From the NCBI GenBank assembly GCA_032358165.1, contig JAALGY010000054.1, forward strand, positions 2,356,001 through 2,420,000: a DNA stretch of 64,000 nucleotides, given 5' to 3'. Each line of letters opens with the position of its first letter. The first letter of the stretch is position 1. Source of the DNA: Diplosphaera chodatii (lineage: Eukaryota; Chlorophyta; Trebouxiophyceae; Prasiolales; Stichococcaceae). The notes under the pieces are model-generated. The model was not told the origin of the DNA. It saw only the letters and a list, made by a program, of their open reading frames with translations, and ran no database searches. The translations under genes and the position numbers were made by a program. Positions 1 through 11,934 of the stretch are shown here, piece by piece.

Positions 1-52
1 CGATGAACATCAGGACGTTGACGGACCCCACTGGAGTGCCGAGTCCAGAGCT

Positions 53-1489
53 TCAGGCTGCCGCAGGGCGGCGGCCAGTCAGGGACGCGATCCACGCCCA
101 GATGGCCGTCAGCAGGCGCATCGGCCAGTGCAGAGGCGCCATCAGGAGGGCCACCACACGGCCCACGGCCATCTGTCTCCGCTGCACCGGCTTTGCAGGT
201 GAAGCCTTGATCTCTTTTGCCTTACGCGCATCTGACGGGGACGCCTGCTGAGTTGCTGATGTCGCTGCCACGGGCATGGCCGATGCAGCCAGCTGCAGGC
301 CCTGTGGGTCGGAGCCAGAGGCCAGGCTGCGGCCGTTGATCGAAGGGCTGCTGCCGTTCTCCTTGTTGACCATCGCTGCGGGCGGGGCGTTGATGGATGC
401 AGCCAGCACGGGCTCAGTCGCAGCGGGAGGCTGTGACAGTGGCGTTGCAGACGCCTCAGCCTGCACAGGCTCTGCAGTGGAGGGCGACAGCGAAGCCGCT
501 GTACTTGCGGACGGGGGCTTGGCAGACGCTGCAGCCATGCCGTCTGATGGCACTGCCGCACCGGCAGCAGCGAGCGCAGGAGGTTGCTCGGGAGAAGCAG
601 GCTCTGTGATCGAGGCTGCGACCTGCTGCGTCATTGCCTTGGCGAGGATGACGGGCTCTGCCGTCGCACCGGCCAGCAGCTCAGCCTCTGCTGTAGCTGA
701 CATCTTCGTCTCTGCTTCTGGCATCTGGGCGGTCTTGGCAGAGTTGCTCAGTTGGTATGCCGCCGCCAGGCCGCCCGCGCCCACCAACACGGCTATCGTG
801 AGCCAGCGCTGTGGCGGGGGCGCCTGGCTGGCCTCCGCGACAGCCGCAAGACCATCGGCGGGCAGGGCGGCCGGCAGCAGCACCGCCGCCGCCACCACGG
901 CCTTGGCCAGCTGCGACAGCTGCTCCGACCGGCACACCTGCGCTGACCGCACAAGTTCAAGCGCTACGTGTTGTCATCGTGTAGCACGGAACCACGACAG
1001 AGCTGTGGTCCGCGAGAGCACGGACGGGCCTGTGCTTGGGGCAGCTCATCAGATGGTTGTTCGCTGGCGTGGCGTGCTGCCAGATTCGGCCAGTCAAACG
1101 CACTTTCAAAGCTTCACAGCAGCGAGGGTGAGGACATGGGGCAACGCCAGCAGCACGAGACGTTGGAGCCCAGTTCGAAACGCCCCGAGGCAGCCAACTC
1201 AGCCACGGGCACTTCATCTCTCCCCAACGGTCGCTAGTGACAATCGATATGTATATAGCCCTCTGCGTAAGTCCGTGCGGGCCGAGGCTCAACGTCAGCC
1301 TCCCATGGATAACGGATCTTCCACTCGTACTCGGCAGGTCACCTCGGGGCGCGCGGCGCAGGTGACCACCCTGCGGGTCTGCGGCGGCGACCGGCGGAGG
1401 AGCACAGGCTGGTGCAGAAGAGACGCCTGCAGGCCCTGTCGGCTGCCAGTATGCGCCCTGAGCGCGCTGGCGTGCATCGTTGCGGCCAT
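53..1489 (-). CDS. Plastid-targeted single-TM Ala/Pro-rich protein, unknown function
   Basis: Two exons read on the minus strand: 1489-1343 and 937-53, joined in phase 0 at CCCGAG|GTGACC and GCGCAG|GTGTGC, giving about 343 residues. The first exon looks like a chloroplast transit peptide: it starts MAATMHASALRA, is rich in Ser, Arg and Ala, has almost no acid, and ends with RRVVTCAARPE. The second exon holds a membrane helix (WLTIAVLVGAGGLAAAYQL, about residue 85-105), then about 200 residues of Ala/Pro/Ser/Glu-rich sequence of low complexity, and a basic-hydrophobic tail (LLMAPLHWPMRLLTAIWAW). I do not recognise the family. The start at 1489 was chosen because the transit-like sequence follows it directly; an in-frame ATG at 1537 is the alternative. 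The gene is divergent from GRXS16, with about 350 bp between the two starts. A thylakoid or envelope location is inference. Confidence 0.6.
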
Positions 1490-1840
1490 TGCGTCGTTGA
1501 ATTTCACCGCCTCCAAAGTCGAGGCCGCTGCAAGCACGGCTGAGACGCGCTGTCGTCAAGGATCGGACGGCAAAGTCAGACTCCGGGAAGTCAACCGCAG
1601 GCCCGCAGCTATCAGCGCAAGTGGACCAGACGAGACGAAGATCGCGGGGATCCTCAGTGAGATGCCCGCGGGAACAGTGCACGAGTGCACGTGCAGATGT
1701 TGCCTCAAGACTCAGGTGCAGCAGGCCTTGTCAGCTGTGTGCGTGCCAGTTCTGCCCTCACAAATAATCGTTCTTGCATTGCACCTGCATTGCTTGCTGT
1801 CGTGGTCATACATAGCGAGGTTATCTCCAGACACAGCATC
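1490..1840. promoter_or_regulatory. Divergent intergenic region between the plastid protein and GRXS16
   Basis: This 351-bp stretch separates two start codons that face away from each other, so it should hold both promoters and both 5' UTRs. I see no convincing TATA box or other recognisable element in it. Both products appear plastid-targeted, so shared control is possible but is inference. Confidence 0.4.
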
Positions 1841-3650
1841 ATGGCATGCCATGGCGCATGCACCTTTCAGCGTGGGGCACCTGCCTGCTTGCTGCAATGT
1901 TCTACAACCTTCTGTGCAGCTCGCCGCTTGCAGAGGCCCTCAGTTGCACCGCTAGCCCTGTGCGACGGCGTTTTACGGCATGGCAGCCGGCAGCAGCTGA
2001 TGACTAGCGCGCTGACACAAGGGCGGCGGTGTAGGAAGCGGCAGCTCCACACCACCAGCGCGACGGCAGACCCATCGGATCAGTCGGCTTCGTTGCCGGA
2101 TCCCCAGCCTGTCACAGGGTCCGATGGGCAGCCAGCACAGCTCCCCAATGCGCCGGGCATCTATGCTGTCTACGATGCGGAGGGCACCCTGCAGTACGTA
2201 GGCATGAGCCGCAAGGTACTGTCCACAGCAGCAGGCACCAGCCTGTGTCTCTGAAACGCGTGACACACATTCTCATGAGCACTTCGGCTGCCCAACATAA
2301 CGATGACAGTCAAGCGCAGGCCCATCGTAGTTTCGAGCACATCACCCACGACTGCAGCGGCTGCATCCACTGGCGCGTAGGTGGCAGTCAGCGTGGCCAA
2401 CCATCAGCAGGACCTGCCCGACCGCGTGCACGCCGTGGCGGTGCTGCCGGTGCAGGACGCATCAAAAGATGCGCTCACGGCAGCCTGGATGGCGGTGGTG
2501 CAGGAGCAAGGTGGGGAGACATCTTTGCACGCGGCCGTGCATCCTCACGTCGGATGGTTCATGTGTGTTGCTCCGGTGCACAGCCGCCTGTTGTGCTGAG
2601 CCTGAAGCAGTGGTATGCCGCAGGGCTCGCCCCAGGCCCTTCACTCGTCGGATGCACGCTCCGCAAGTGTGCCTGCCATGCACAACACGGTTTGCACTCG
2701 TATGTCTGCAGTGAAGAAGACGGGGGCGGTGCCGCCGGGCAATGCGAAGGGCAACAAGGAGTGGAGCGCCCGGCAGCGCGCGGCCAAGCCCGAGATCCGC
2801 CTCACGCCCGGCAAGGGCATTGAGGACCTTTCGGTGCCGCTGGCGGACATCCTGCAGCAGGTCGTGGACCAGAACAGGGTGAGGGCCCATTGAGGTGCTG
2901 CACACATTGAGACCTTGCTACCCACCTTCTCAGTCGCTGTAGTGCGTCTCCTGCTGACCGTGCAGTGCCTCACATACGATCAGCATCGTGTTCTTGCATG
3001 TCCTTTTGGCTACGAAGGAGCAGTGATGTGCCTCATGGCCGTGCACATCGTGCTGTTTGCCGCGCAGGTGGTCGCCTTCGTGAAGGGCACCCGGACAGAG
3101 CCCCAGTGCGGCTTTTCGCACCGCGTGCTGACGCTGCTGAACGAGGCCCGCATCGACTACGAGGTGAAAGCCAGGACTTGCTTCCAACATCACGAGCTCA
3201 CGGTTGCATGGTGGCCCCTGAACGTGCATCTGGAATGTACCTGCACACACACCCCTGAGTCTGGCTGTTGCACTTGCTGTCTATTCAGACTGTACTGGCC
3301 ATGATGCGCTGCAGGTGGTGAACGTGCTTGATGAGGTGCACAACCCCGGGCTGCGGGAAACCATCAAGACCTTCTCGCAGTGGCCGACCATTCCGCAGGT
3401 AGGCATCAATGCTACAGTTTGTCCATGTGCGCCTCGGCCGGAGCCCCTGCCGGTGCACATGCAGCTGAGGTCAGCACTGCAAGGCTCATATGGTCTGCAT
3501 GCTGATGCGCAGCATCTGACTGCGCGGTCGTTGACTGTGCTGTGCTGCTGCTTGCAGCTGTATGTGGACGGCGAGCTTGTCGGTGGTGCGGACATTGTGA
3601 CCGAGATGGCAGAGAAGGGCGAGCTGCAGCCCTTGTTGCGTGGCCAATGA
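1841..3650 (+). CDS. GRXS16: Monothiol glutaredoxin S16 with N-terminal GIY-YIG domain, plastidic
   Basis: Six exons: 1841-2215, 2381-2510, 2712-2878, 3068-3163, 3315-3398 and 3558-3650, giving 314 residues with every junction in phase. The N-terminus is a Cys/Arg/Ala-rich presumptive transit peptide. It is followed by a GIY-YIG fold (GIYAVYDAEGTLQYVG, about residue 105) and a linker with VPPGNAKGN and RLTPGKGIEDL. The C-terminal glutaredoxin domain begins VVAFVKGTR and carries the monothiol active site CGFS (PQCGFSHRV), then WPTIPQLYVDGELVGG, the glutathione-binding segment. This domain order is specific to plant and algal GRXS16, a chloroplast protein in which the redox and nuclease-fold domains are reported to influence each other. 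The family binds iron-sulfur clusters through CGFS plus glutathione. No key residue of the glutaredoxin half is missing. Confidence 0.95.
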
Positions 3651-4090
3651 ATCAGCTGGCATGCCAGTTACACTGGTGTATGCACGGAGCTGCGGCTTTC
3701 AGCAGATAGCTAGACAAGTGCATCAATCGTGCTATAGTTCATGAGATGCCGTAGCATGCTATTGGAATGCTTCTGAAACAACTCCCGTGCGGAGGTGGCC
3801 AGCATTCTGTGAATTCTTGCTGGTGTAACATCAACAGCCCAAGATGCTTACAGGATGTACACTTCCGGACCAATGTTAAACAGCGGCGTGCTGCATCAAG
3901 TTGTGGGTTTACTACTGCCTGCGGTGCAACAACAGCAGCCACAACCATGCTTGCGCTGCCCAGGAGCCAATCTGAATTGGCAACGGCTGCCACACTGCCA
4001 CAGCATCGGCATCGTGTGTGCTCTCATGCTGCCGCCAAAGTGGCTGCAACGCACTGCATAGCTGCAACAGCGTGCCGGAAGCGCAATGCA
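3651..4090. other. Convergent intergenic region between GRXS16 and bS21
   Basis: This 440-bp stretch lies between the two stop codons. It should contain both 3' UTRs. It is less GC-rich than the coding sequence and shows nothing else that I can identify apart from the TGTAA candidate. Confidence 0.5.
3823..3827 (+). promoter_or_regulatory. Possible TGTAA polyadenylation signal of GRXS16
   Basis: TGTAA, the common polyadenylation signal of green algae, occurs 172 bp past the GRXS16 stop codon. A five-base motif occurs often by chance, so this is only a candidate. Confidence 0.25.
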
Positions 4091-4573
4091 CTACATTGGT
4101 GCGCCGTTTTGCTGCTGGCCGCCAGTGTAGGATCGAACCCGCTGGCGGCCGTTGGCTGGCTGCAAGTCCGGCAGATCACCGTCAAAGAGGTCGTCGGACT
4201 CGCCGAACAGGTCTGCGAAGGGTGCTGGCTCCAGGCCAGACTGCTCATCAAATGTCGTCACCCGGAACTGCCGCTTTTTCCGCTGGCCCCGCTCCCGGAT
4301 CTTCCGCTTCTTGATGTCCTGCGTATCCTCGAAGTTACGCCTCCGACGAGCCTCGTTCAGGAGGTTGGCGGCCATGACAGCCCGTCTGAAGCGCCGCATG
4401 GCGCTGTCTGCTGGCTCAGTCTCCTCGACGGTGACCTCAACGTGGAAGGTGTCCTTCTTGCGCATGCAGGTGTGCGATAAGGTGCCATTGCTGACACCAA
4501 ACCCCGGGCGCCTGCAGCTGCGCGTCAGGCTGAGGGAGCCCATGGACGCGTTGAGCATGGCTAGGTGCGCCAT
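4091..4573 (-). CDS. PRPS21: Plastid 30S ribosomal protein bS21
   Basis: A single exon on the minus strand encodes 160 residues. The middle carries the bS21 signature: VEVTVEETEPADSAMRRF, then RAVMAANLLNEARRRR and a KKRKIRER basic stretch (about residues 45-95). Bacterial bS21 is about 70 residues. The additional 44 N-terminal residues (Met/Ser/Arg/Leu-rich, with MAHLAMLNASMGSLSLTRS) fit a chloroplast transit peptide, and there is a roughly 60-residue acidic then Gly/Gln-rich C-terminal extension (FADLFGESDDLFDGDLPDL). bS21 sits on the 30S platform near the mRNA exit region and helps initiation. A mitochondrial destination cannot be excluded, but in green plants the nuclear bS21 genes are mainly plastidic. 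It is one of two intronless genes in the window. Confidence 0.9.
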   Translation of the reverse strand: MAHLAMLNASMGSLSLTRSCRRPGFGVSNGTLSHTCMRKKDTFHVEVTVEETEPADSAMRRFRRAVMAANLLNEARRRRNFEDTQDIKKRKIRERGQRKKRQFRVTTFDEQSGLEPAPFADLFGESDDLFDGDLPDLQPANGRQRVRSYTGGQQQNGAPM

Positions 4574-4969
4574 GTTTGGTTGAGCTGGGGATCACACGCT
4601 GCGCCTGCAAACCGTTCCACGCCTGTCAGGCAAGCGCAGCCTCAAGGGCGTCAGCAATCGCAAACCCTGGTGCACGCTGCAGGGCGGCTGTTATCACTGC
4701 CACATTTGCCCATGTTCACTGCATTTGTGACCAGCGGCAATGACTGGCACGTGTGCCACCCACTCTCAGGACACCGGCGTGTTTCTCGCTGCAAGTTGCG
4801 TCCGCCGACGGATCTGATTCCTGCAGCTGGGTGTCGAAGATTGCAGGCTTTCCTACACAAGCATGCGTTGTGGCACTCATTGCTGAGCCGTATAACCGTG
4901 ATACACATCAACAGCTGTATCCGCCTGCTGCAAGGCCATCCACGGGTCGGGTGGCCACTGGACTGTAGC
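4574..4969. promoter_or_regulatory. Divergent intergenic region between bS21 and NMT
   Basis: 396 bp separate the divergent start codons and must include both promoters. I see no TATA box and no repeat. Short open frames here have no splice-consistent continuation. Confidence 0.4.
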
Positions 4970-7900
4970 ATGGAGACCTCTAGTACGGCTGACGGCAGCG
5001 CTCATGATGCCACAAGTGGCGCAGAGCTGCGCGACGAGCGGTCGTCAGCGCAAACGAAGGTACAGATGAGGTCCTGATGCCCCAAGGGCGACGTTTTGCT
5101 CTGCCACAGCCCAGTCTGTCGCATTATGTGCGTTGCATGTCATTGAACGCTGGCGTCCTCCTCCCAAAGGGAGCTGTCTCTGATTCCTTACAGGCTCAGT
5201 CGCCATTGGATCCGGCATCAGCAGAACAGGATCGCAATGGCTCCGGTGCCAGTGCCGCTGTCACAGCAGATGGCGGCGGTTCGCTCAGCATCCAGGAGCA
5301 GCGGGAAGCACAGCAAAGAGCGCAGGCGCGCTGATTCTTGTGCTGAGGCTTCTAGCATCCAATGCCAGCACTTGGCACGCTAGAACCACATGGGACTGGC
5401 TTCCAACGCACCGAGCAGTGGGCAACTATGCTGCACGCACTCCAGGCGAAATAACTCTGGCAATGGCCAACAGCAGGACCATTCCGCCAGTGACTTGCAG
5501 GTGCTGCAGCTGGGGCAGGCGCTGAGTGCGCAGGCGCTGAGCTCCGCGCTGCCGCCCTCAGCGCAGCGGCGGGGCCAGAACGGTGCCGCCGAGCAGCAGT
5601 CGCATGCGTTTTGGGGGACGCAGCCTGTGGCGCAGTTTGGGGATGACCCCACCGCCTGGGTGAGCTATCCTGCTTTCCGTGCACCACCCGCAAACATCAC
5701 ACACAGCCACTGCTGACGTCTCCCGAGTCAAAAGGAAGAATCTGATGAACAGGTATGTCACTGCTGTACTCGATGTGGCACTGCAGGCAGAAGATGGACC
5801 GGTGGATGCACCTAAAACAGTCGGAGACGTGCGGCAAGAACCGTACAACCTGCCGCCAGGGTAAGTACTCGCTGGCAGCACACACTTGGGGCCCCGCACA
5901 TTGACGTTCGTAGGTGGGTGGGTAGCACTTGGCCAGGCCGAGTTTGACCTGTGCGCTGACGTGTGGTGCAGGTTCGTATGGAGCGTCTGTGACATGACAG
6001 ATCGGGACACAGTGGCGCAAGTCCACGACCTGCTGGCGCGGAACTATGTAGAGGACGATGATGAGATGTTCAGGTGGGACAGCATGCAGCACAAGCTCAC
6101 TGCACGAGCGCCGGCATCACCCTGCACACCTTCTGCGGAATGCGATGGTTCTGATGTGCATGCATGCAACATCCTCTTGGCGACATGCTGTGCGCAGGTT
6201 CAAGTACTCGGGAGCGTTCCTGCAGTGGGCGTTGCAGGTGCCCGGCTTCGTGCGGGACTGGCACCTGGGCGTGCGTGTTGGCTCCAGCGGCAGGTGACCC
6301 TGTGCAATAAAACCCGCATGCCTGGGCCAGGCCACTCTGCATGCCCACCGACTGCCGCCAGCAGCTCAGCGCAAGGCGCCACCAGCGCCAGCGCGCCTGG
6401 CAGCGCCCTCTTTGGCTGAGCAGCCCGCCTGCCTCGCAGGCTGATGGGCTTCATCAGCGCGATCCCGGCGCGCGTGCGCGTCAACAGCGCCGCCCTGGAC
6501 ATGGTGGAGATCAACTTCCTGTGCGTGCACAAGAAGCTGCGCGCCAAGCGCCTCGCGCCCGTGCTCATCAAGGTGGGACTCTAAAAAGCGGCAGGGCGGC
6601 GCCTGGGGGAACTATGGCCTGATGCACTCCAGTGCATGGCGTGTTGTGCATGTGCAGACATACATGCTGGATGCTTGGTGTGCTGATAGCTCGTCAGTGT
6701 TGATGCTGTGTATTGTCGGCATCAGGCTCAGAGTGCATGCGGCGAGAGCGACATGCGGAACCGCCTTGTGCTAGCCTGTGACAAGCGTACCACCCCCGCA
6801 GGAGATCACGCGGCGTGTGAACCTGCGGGGCATCTGGCAGGCGGCATACACAGCCGGCGTGGTGCTGCCGAAGCCGGTGGCGACATGTCAGTACTGGCAC
6901 CGCAGCCTGAACCCAAAGAAGCTCATAGACATCGGCTTCTCACGGCTGCAGGTGCGTTCGACCCACAGGATATTGGCATTTGGCTCTCGAAGAACGTGTG
7001 TATCACAAAACCCTGGCTGAGGCGCGTGCAGAGCAAAGGGTTCTCTGTATGGCACAGGCACGCATGACCATGGCGCGGACGATCAAGCTGTACAAGCTGC
7101 CAGAGGAGACGGCAACGCCCGGCATTCGCCCGATGCAGCAGGCAGACGTGCCGCAGGTAGCTGCAAGCAATCTTCAATGTTGCGTGATTCTCTCATGCAG
7201 CCGGGTCTAGTGATGCATGCTGCCATGGGCTTCATGTCCCTTGGAATATTGCAGTGGTGCAGCCTAAGGAGGATGATCGAGCACGTGCATGGCAGTACAC
7301 TTAAGGGGCAGGCACCCAGCGGCCGTGTTGCCATATGGCAGTCGAAGTCCAGACAGTCTCTGCAAGGACTCGAATGTGTACTGCAGGTGAAGCAGCTGCT
7401 GGACGGGTATCTGGCGCAGTACTCGCTTGCGCCCGTGATGTCAGAGGCGGACATCGCGCATGCGCTGCTGCCATCAGACAACGTCGTCAGCTCCTACGTA
7501 GTGGAGGCAGAAGGTATGCACTGCGTGTGCGGGGTCGTTGCACTCACACTTCCAGCAGATGCTGTACTTGTGCAATACCGCATAGCCGCAGGGGCTGCAT
7601 GCAGTCAGCGCGAGGAGCAAGCATCCTGCGACATCCCCGTCAGCGTCCTGCAGCTGCTGCTGTTCCCCTTTGCAGATGGGCAGCTGACGGATTTGGCGAG
7701 CTTCTACACGCTGCCGTCCAGCGTCATCGGGCACGACCGCCACACCGAGATCCGTGCCGCATTCCACTACTACACAGTGAGAGAGTGCTGGTGCCTTGCA
7801 CTATTACCAATTGCCCTGCGCCATCCTCTGCTGCTCCCGAGAATCCTTTGCATATTGCTGTGATAGCAGCTCAAGAAGCCGGACATTCAATGCAGTGCCT

Positions 7901-8366
7901 GGCAGCATCATTCCCTCAAGTCTGTCCAAGCTGTCTGACCTGGTTGCGCAGGTGCCAGGCCGCACGCCACTGCAGCAGCTGCTGGGCGACGCATTGATAC
8001 TGGCGAAGCGGTCAGGGCACGATGTGTACAATGCCCTGGACCTGATGCAGAACATGGAGGTCTTCAAGGTGAGTGGCTTTGCACATTGAGTGTCCATGTC
8101 GTGGGCAATGAAGTTTGTGGACGTGGCATAGGCAGTGGGTAGAAGGACAGACCCCTGCAAGCAGCTGTCAATGCACGCAGATCACAATCGAAAGCGGACC
8201 GAGACTGCAGAGTGCCAGTCTGCTGTTTAGTCCAATCACACTGCTGATGACCTGTGTGCAGGAGCTCAAGTTCGGCATTGGCGACGGGAAGCTCAACTAC
8301 TACCTGTACAACTGGCGGGTGCAGCGGGAGATGACGCCGCAGCAGGTCGGCCTGGTGCTGCTGTAG
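4970..8366 (+). CDS. NMT1: Glycylpeptide N-tetradecanoyltransferase (N-myristoyltransferase)
   Basis: Thirteen exons: 4970-5059, 5194-5325, 5501-5659, 5787-5860, 5972-6073, 6198-6293, 6440-6572, 6802-6951, 7058-7156, 7387-7513, 7676-7776, 7952-8068 and 8262-8366, giving 494 residues. The enzyme transfers myristate from myristoyl-CoA to the N-terminal glycine of proteins in the cytosol and at ribosomes. Family motifs appear in order: [46 protein letters not shown], the acceptor-side [10 protein letters not shown] and [39 protein letters not shown] and the C-terminal [16 protein letters not shown] ending LVLL. The free C-terminal carboxylate acts as the catalytic base in this family, and the protein ends at the family position. 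The N-terminal 80 residues are low-complexity, as usual. The second intron seems to begin with GC (CAG|GCGCGC at 5326), because no in-frame GT donor exists before the stop. Confidence 0.95.
5326..5500 (+). other. Probable GC-AG intron in NMT
   Basis: Exon 2 runs into a stop at 5332-5334 without meeting a usable GT. Splicing from CAG|GCGCGC at 5326 to TTGCAG|GTGCTG at 5501 keeps phase 0. The exon 3 frame is confirmed downstream by the family motif FWGTQPV, but the exact join lies in the poorly conserved N-terminus. Confidence 0.5.
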
Positions 8367-8765
8367 CGATGGGTCCGCCATACTTACTGGGCGTCGGACC
8401 GTTGTGACACGGCCTGGCTGGGTTCGACTCCATAGCTTCCGAGTCATCAGTTGGACCTTACGGCCGGACTTGATTTAGTCAGCCGATTGCTCATGCACTG
8501 TGAGCCTGCAGTTCCAAGTCGATGGAATGGAACCCCAACATCGCAACCGAATATGGCCTGAGTCCACCTAGCGCGTCCCGTCAACATGTTCAATGTTAGC
8601 TGTGCCATATGCTTGGGTAGCAGTCTGTCCTGGGCTCCTGAGCAGCCCAAAGCCCTACCGGCCCGTCGCACCGCCCTGCAGCGCCCAATCCGCAAGGAGA
8701 TCGATCCCGATGGCAACACCGCCAAATCAGCCCAGCGGCGATCACGCGCTCCCCGCGCTGCCGCC
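8367..8765. other. Intergenic region between NMT and the PAM2/TPR gene
   Basis: 399 bp between the NMT stop and the next start codon on the same strand. It must hold the NMT 3' UTR and the downstream promoter. I see no TATA box, repeat or RNA gene; a T-arm-like GGTTCGACTCC near 8423 lacks the rest of a tRNA. Confidence 0.4.
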
Positions 8766-11700
8766 ATGAGCCTCGTCGCGTACAGCAGCGACGAGGAGGG
8801 TGCGGCGGACGATGAAGCGACGCCGCTGCCGCTGCACAGGGAGGCGAGCATGAGCAGCCCCCATGCAGCTGGCAAGCGAACAGGCAGACCAGCTCCGGCG
8901 ACTCCGATGCCTCAGAGGCGTTCTGCAGACCGACAGGGCGATCTGAGCGGGTCCGGCGGCAGCGTGGCGGCTGCTGGCGCCGCAGCTGCGGTGCTGGCAG
9001 CCGGTTTCCTGCTGACCAAGGTGCTCCGACGGCGGCTGGGCGGCGCCGGCGATCGCGACGCGACAAAAGGCAAGCCTTGCGAAGCCAACATGCATATTTG
9101 CATGCGCTCATGGCCTCAGTGAAGCTGCAGCTGGCTCGACCAATTTTTTTTTGTGCATGCCGAGGCAGCAAACAGTCCGATTTGGCCAGCACACGGACTG
9201 CATGCGGCAAACTGCCCTGCATCGTTCGGTAGCACATACAGATGTTATCAAGGCTGCTGGCACCTTTGTTTGGCCACACCACCAGAAGCATGCACCTGGC
9301 TGCTGCAGAGAGTTCTGAGGTTGACTTTCTGGCTGCTTGCCCGCTGCAGACGGCGATGCACGTGCTGCCACAGCTCCAGCGCAGCAGCCGCTGACCCGTC
9401 GGCGGCGGCACGAGCTGCAGCAGGAGGTGGCGGAGGCCAAGGCGGCGGCCTCTGGCAAACGCACCGCTTCCCGCACCAGGTGCTGATGGTTGCCTGTATG
9501 CAGGCTCGCAGCAGGATGTCGCCGACGTTTCACAGCTTCGTCGTGTCATGCACCAACGCACAGGTCCTCAGGTGTCGCTGCCGTTCGCCCACGCATGGCG
9601 GGCGCCTGACACACACCTCTGCCTCCAACGAGTCTGTGTTGATACAAGTCTCCTGTGCTGCAGCTCGAGAGACCTGGGCCCTTTCGGCCCGCCAGCCAGC
9701 CCACGCACCGCCTCCGGACTGGTGCCAAAGGTGTGTCTTCGGGCTTGGGGGCAAACAAAGCGCATATGCATTGGTGCCGCTTCCACGCTGCTCTGCCTCT
9801 GGCCAGTGGCATGTACATGCACGCACATGCAACACACTGTGTGACGAACGAAGCATCCCAATGTCAGCCCACCGATGCAGGCCATTTGAGTATTGGCACG
9901 GTTCCATGCGCAGGTGGCACGACGAGCCGATGAGTCGCCGGGGCAGTCTCCCCTCCGGCAGCGGTCGACTGCTGCCTCACCCAAGAAGCCTGGCGGCGGC
10001 GGCACGCCTGCGAGGATGCGCGTGAAACGAGCTGCTGGCGTGCGGCGCACGCCACCGGGCAGTGCGAATGAGGCCGCAGGCTCGGCGGAGGGTGGCAGCC
10101 CAACAATGAATGGAGTCCACCCACCGCCCGTGCCAGCAGCTGCGACAGCTGCTGCAGTGTCGCCACAGCAGTCAGACGAGGCTGCTGCTGCACACCAGCG
10201 CAGCACAGCAGTGGCGGCGGCTGACCCAACGCCGGCCGAGGCGGCTGCACAGGCCTGGGATGGTAGTGGCGGGCCTCAGGACGGCGGCGTTGCAGTGGCA
10301 AAGCTGACAGATGCCGAGGCTTTTGCCGCCGAGTTTGAGCGTGCGCTGTCGCTGCCCGCTGCTGCAGGGCCGCCTGCAGCTGCCCGCAACCATGACAACC
10401 AGTCAGAGGCGCAGCAGTCTTCTGCCGTGCTGGCCACGCAGTCAGATGCTGGCGGTGCTGCAGCTACTGCTACTGTTGAGACGCCACAGGAGGCAGACGC
10501 TGGCACATCTGCGGCGGAGTGGCCCACGCCGCAGCAGGCCGGCGCCAAGCATCAGCCGCGCGAGGCAGACGATACGGCCCACCCTGCAACAGAGGCGGCA
10601 GCGTCAGACTCTATGCCCGCAGCTGAGCAGCCAGCAGATTTTGAAACCGAAGCTGCTGGTGGAGAGCCTGCACAGCACAGGTCAGCAGCAGCGGCCAGCA
10701 GCGATGCGGGGCAGGACGCTGCCCCTGCTGATGCAGCGCCGGAGAGTAATACCAATTTAACGGCCTCCCTTGGGGCGGAGGCGGAGCAAGCCGCTGCAGA
10801 CGACGCGGCGCCAGATGCTGCACAAGATGCGGAGGCAGGCGCCAAGCCAGCTGCTGCAGCGGACGCGTCGCCAGAGCCCGCAGCTGAGGCAGGGGGGAAT
10901 GCAGCATCGGGTCCAGCCGCTGCAGCAGACACAGCCCATGAGGGCGCAGTTGCTGCGGAGCCGGGGCCAGAGCCATCCGCAGCAGAGGCGCAGGCACCCA
11001 CGCCTGAAGTGGCCACGACACCACAAGCCGATGCCACCATGGTTGCGACAGAGTCTTATCAGGCTGCAGGCAGCGAGCCAGCAGCGGCTGCGCAGCCGGC
11101 TGCAGCAGGCGGCGAGACAGGCAGCGAACCGGCGGCTGCTGCTGCGCCACTGCGGGGCGCACCGTCGGCATCAGAAGATCCTGCTCCCATGTCAGAGGAC
11201 TATGCCCAGCAGCCGCGGCAGCAGCAGCAGCCGCCAGCGCCGGCTCAGCCGCTGCAGTTCGGCACGGTGCCCGCAGCCATGGCGGCAGCCGCAGGCCCAG
11301 CACCCCCAGCAGCGTCAGCGGCTGCGCCCGCGCCCGCCGCCTCGAAGCTCAACCCGGCGGCCAAGGAGTTCATGCTGAACCCTGATGCGGCGACATTCCA
11401 GCCGCGGCCCGCCTCGGCACCGCCGCTGTCGTGGGCGGACCGCCTCAAGCGCTCTGCTGCTGAGGCGCCAAAGCCTGGTACAGTCACATGATACATGTCT
11501 CATGCTGCCTTGCTTTCGAACATTCCACTGACCTGGTGACGCACATCACCTACGTACTGACATCTGAGGCTGAGACCTTCGCTTGCAGCCTTCAGGTGAT
11601 GATGTTTCTCATGAGGTGCTGCTCGTTTGCAGAGGTCTTTGCCTTCTTGCTGCAGACCCGAAGGCGACTGCAGCCGAGGAGCCAGATGTGCCACCCGGGC

Positions 11701-11896
11701 GGCTGTCGCCAGTGGGAGGCCAGCCTGCCAAGGCACGTGCCAGCAGCGGCGGCAATGCTGGCGGCGGCGGCAGTGGCGGCAGCAATGATGCAGAGGGATG
11801 GACTGCTGCTAAGCCACGGCGTGGCAGGAGGGGCCAGCAGCAACAGCAGCAGGGTGTGGCGGCGCAGACGGTTGCGATGCCGCGGCAATCATCACC

Positions 11897-11934
<38 letters not shown>

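Noticed and set aside
276..1955. Long plus-strand open frame of 559 codons
   Set aside because: It is antisense to the transit-peptide gene and the Ala/Ser composition is the complement of Ala/Gly codons; it also runs across the divergent promoter region.
4120..4145. B-box-like GGATCGAACCCG
   Set aside because: It lies inside the bS21 coding sequence and no tRNA fold surrounds it.
8380..8445. tRNA-like T-arm GGTTCGACTCC downstream of NMT
   Set aside because: The T-stem does not pair over five bases and no matching acceptor, D-arm or anticodon arm can be drawn.
10611..11303. Minus-strand open frame under the PAM2 gene
   Set aside because: Shadow of GCA/GCG-rich coding sequence; the plus-strand frame carries PAM2 motifs and spliced continuity.
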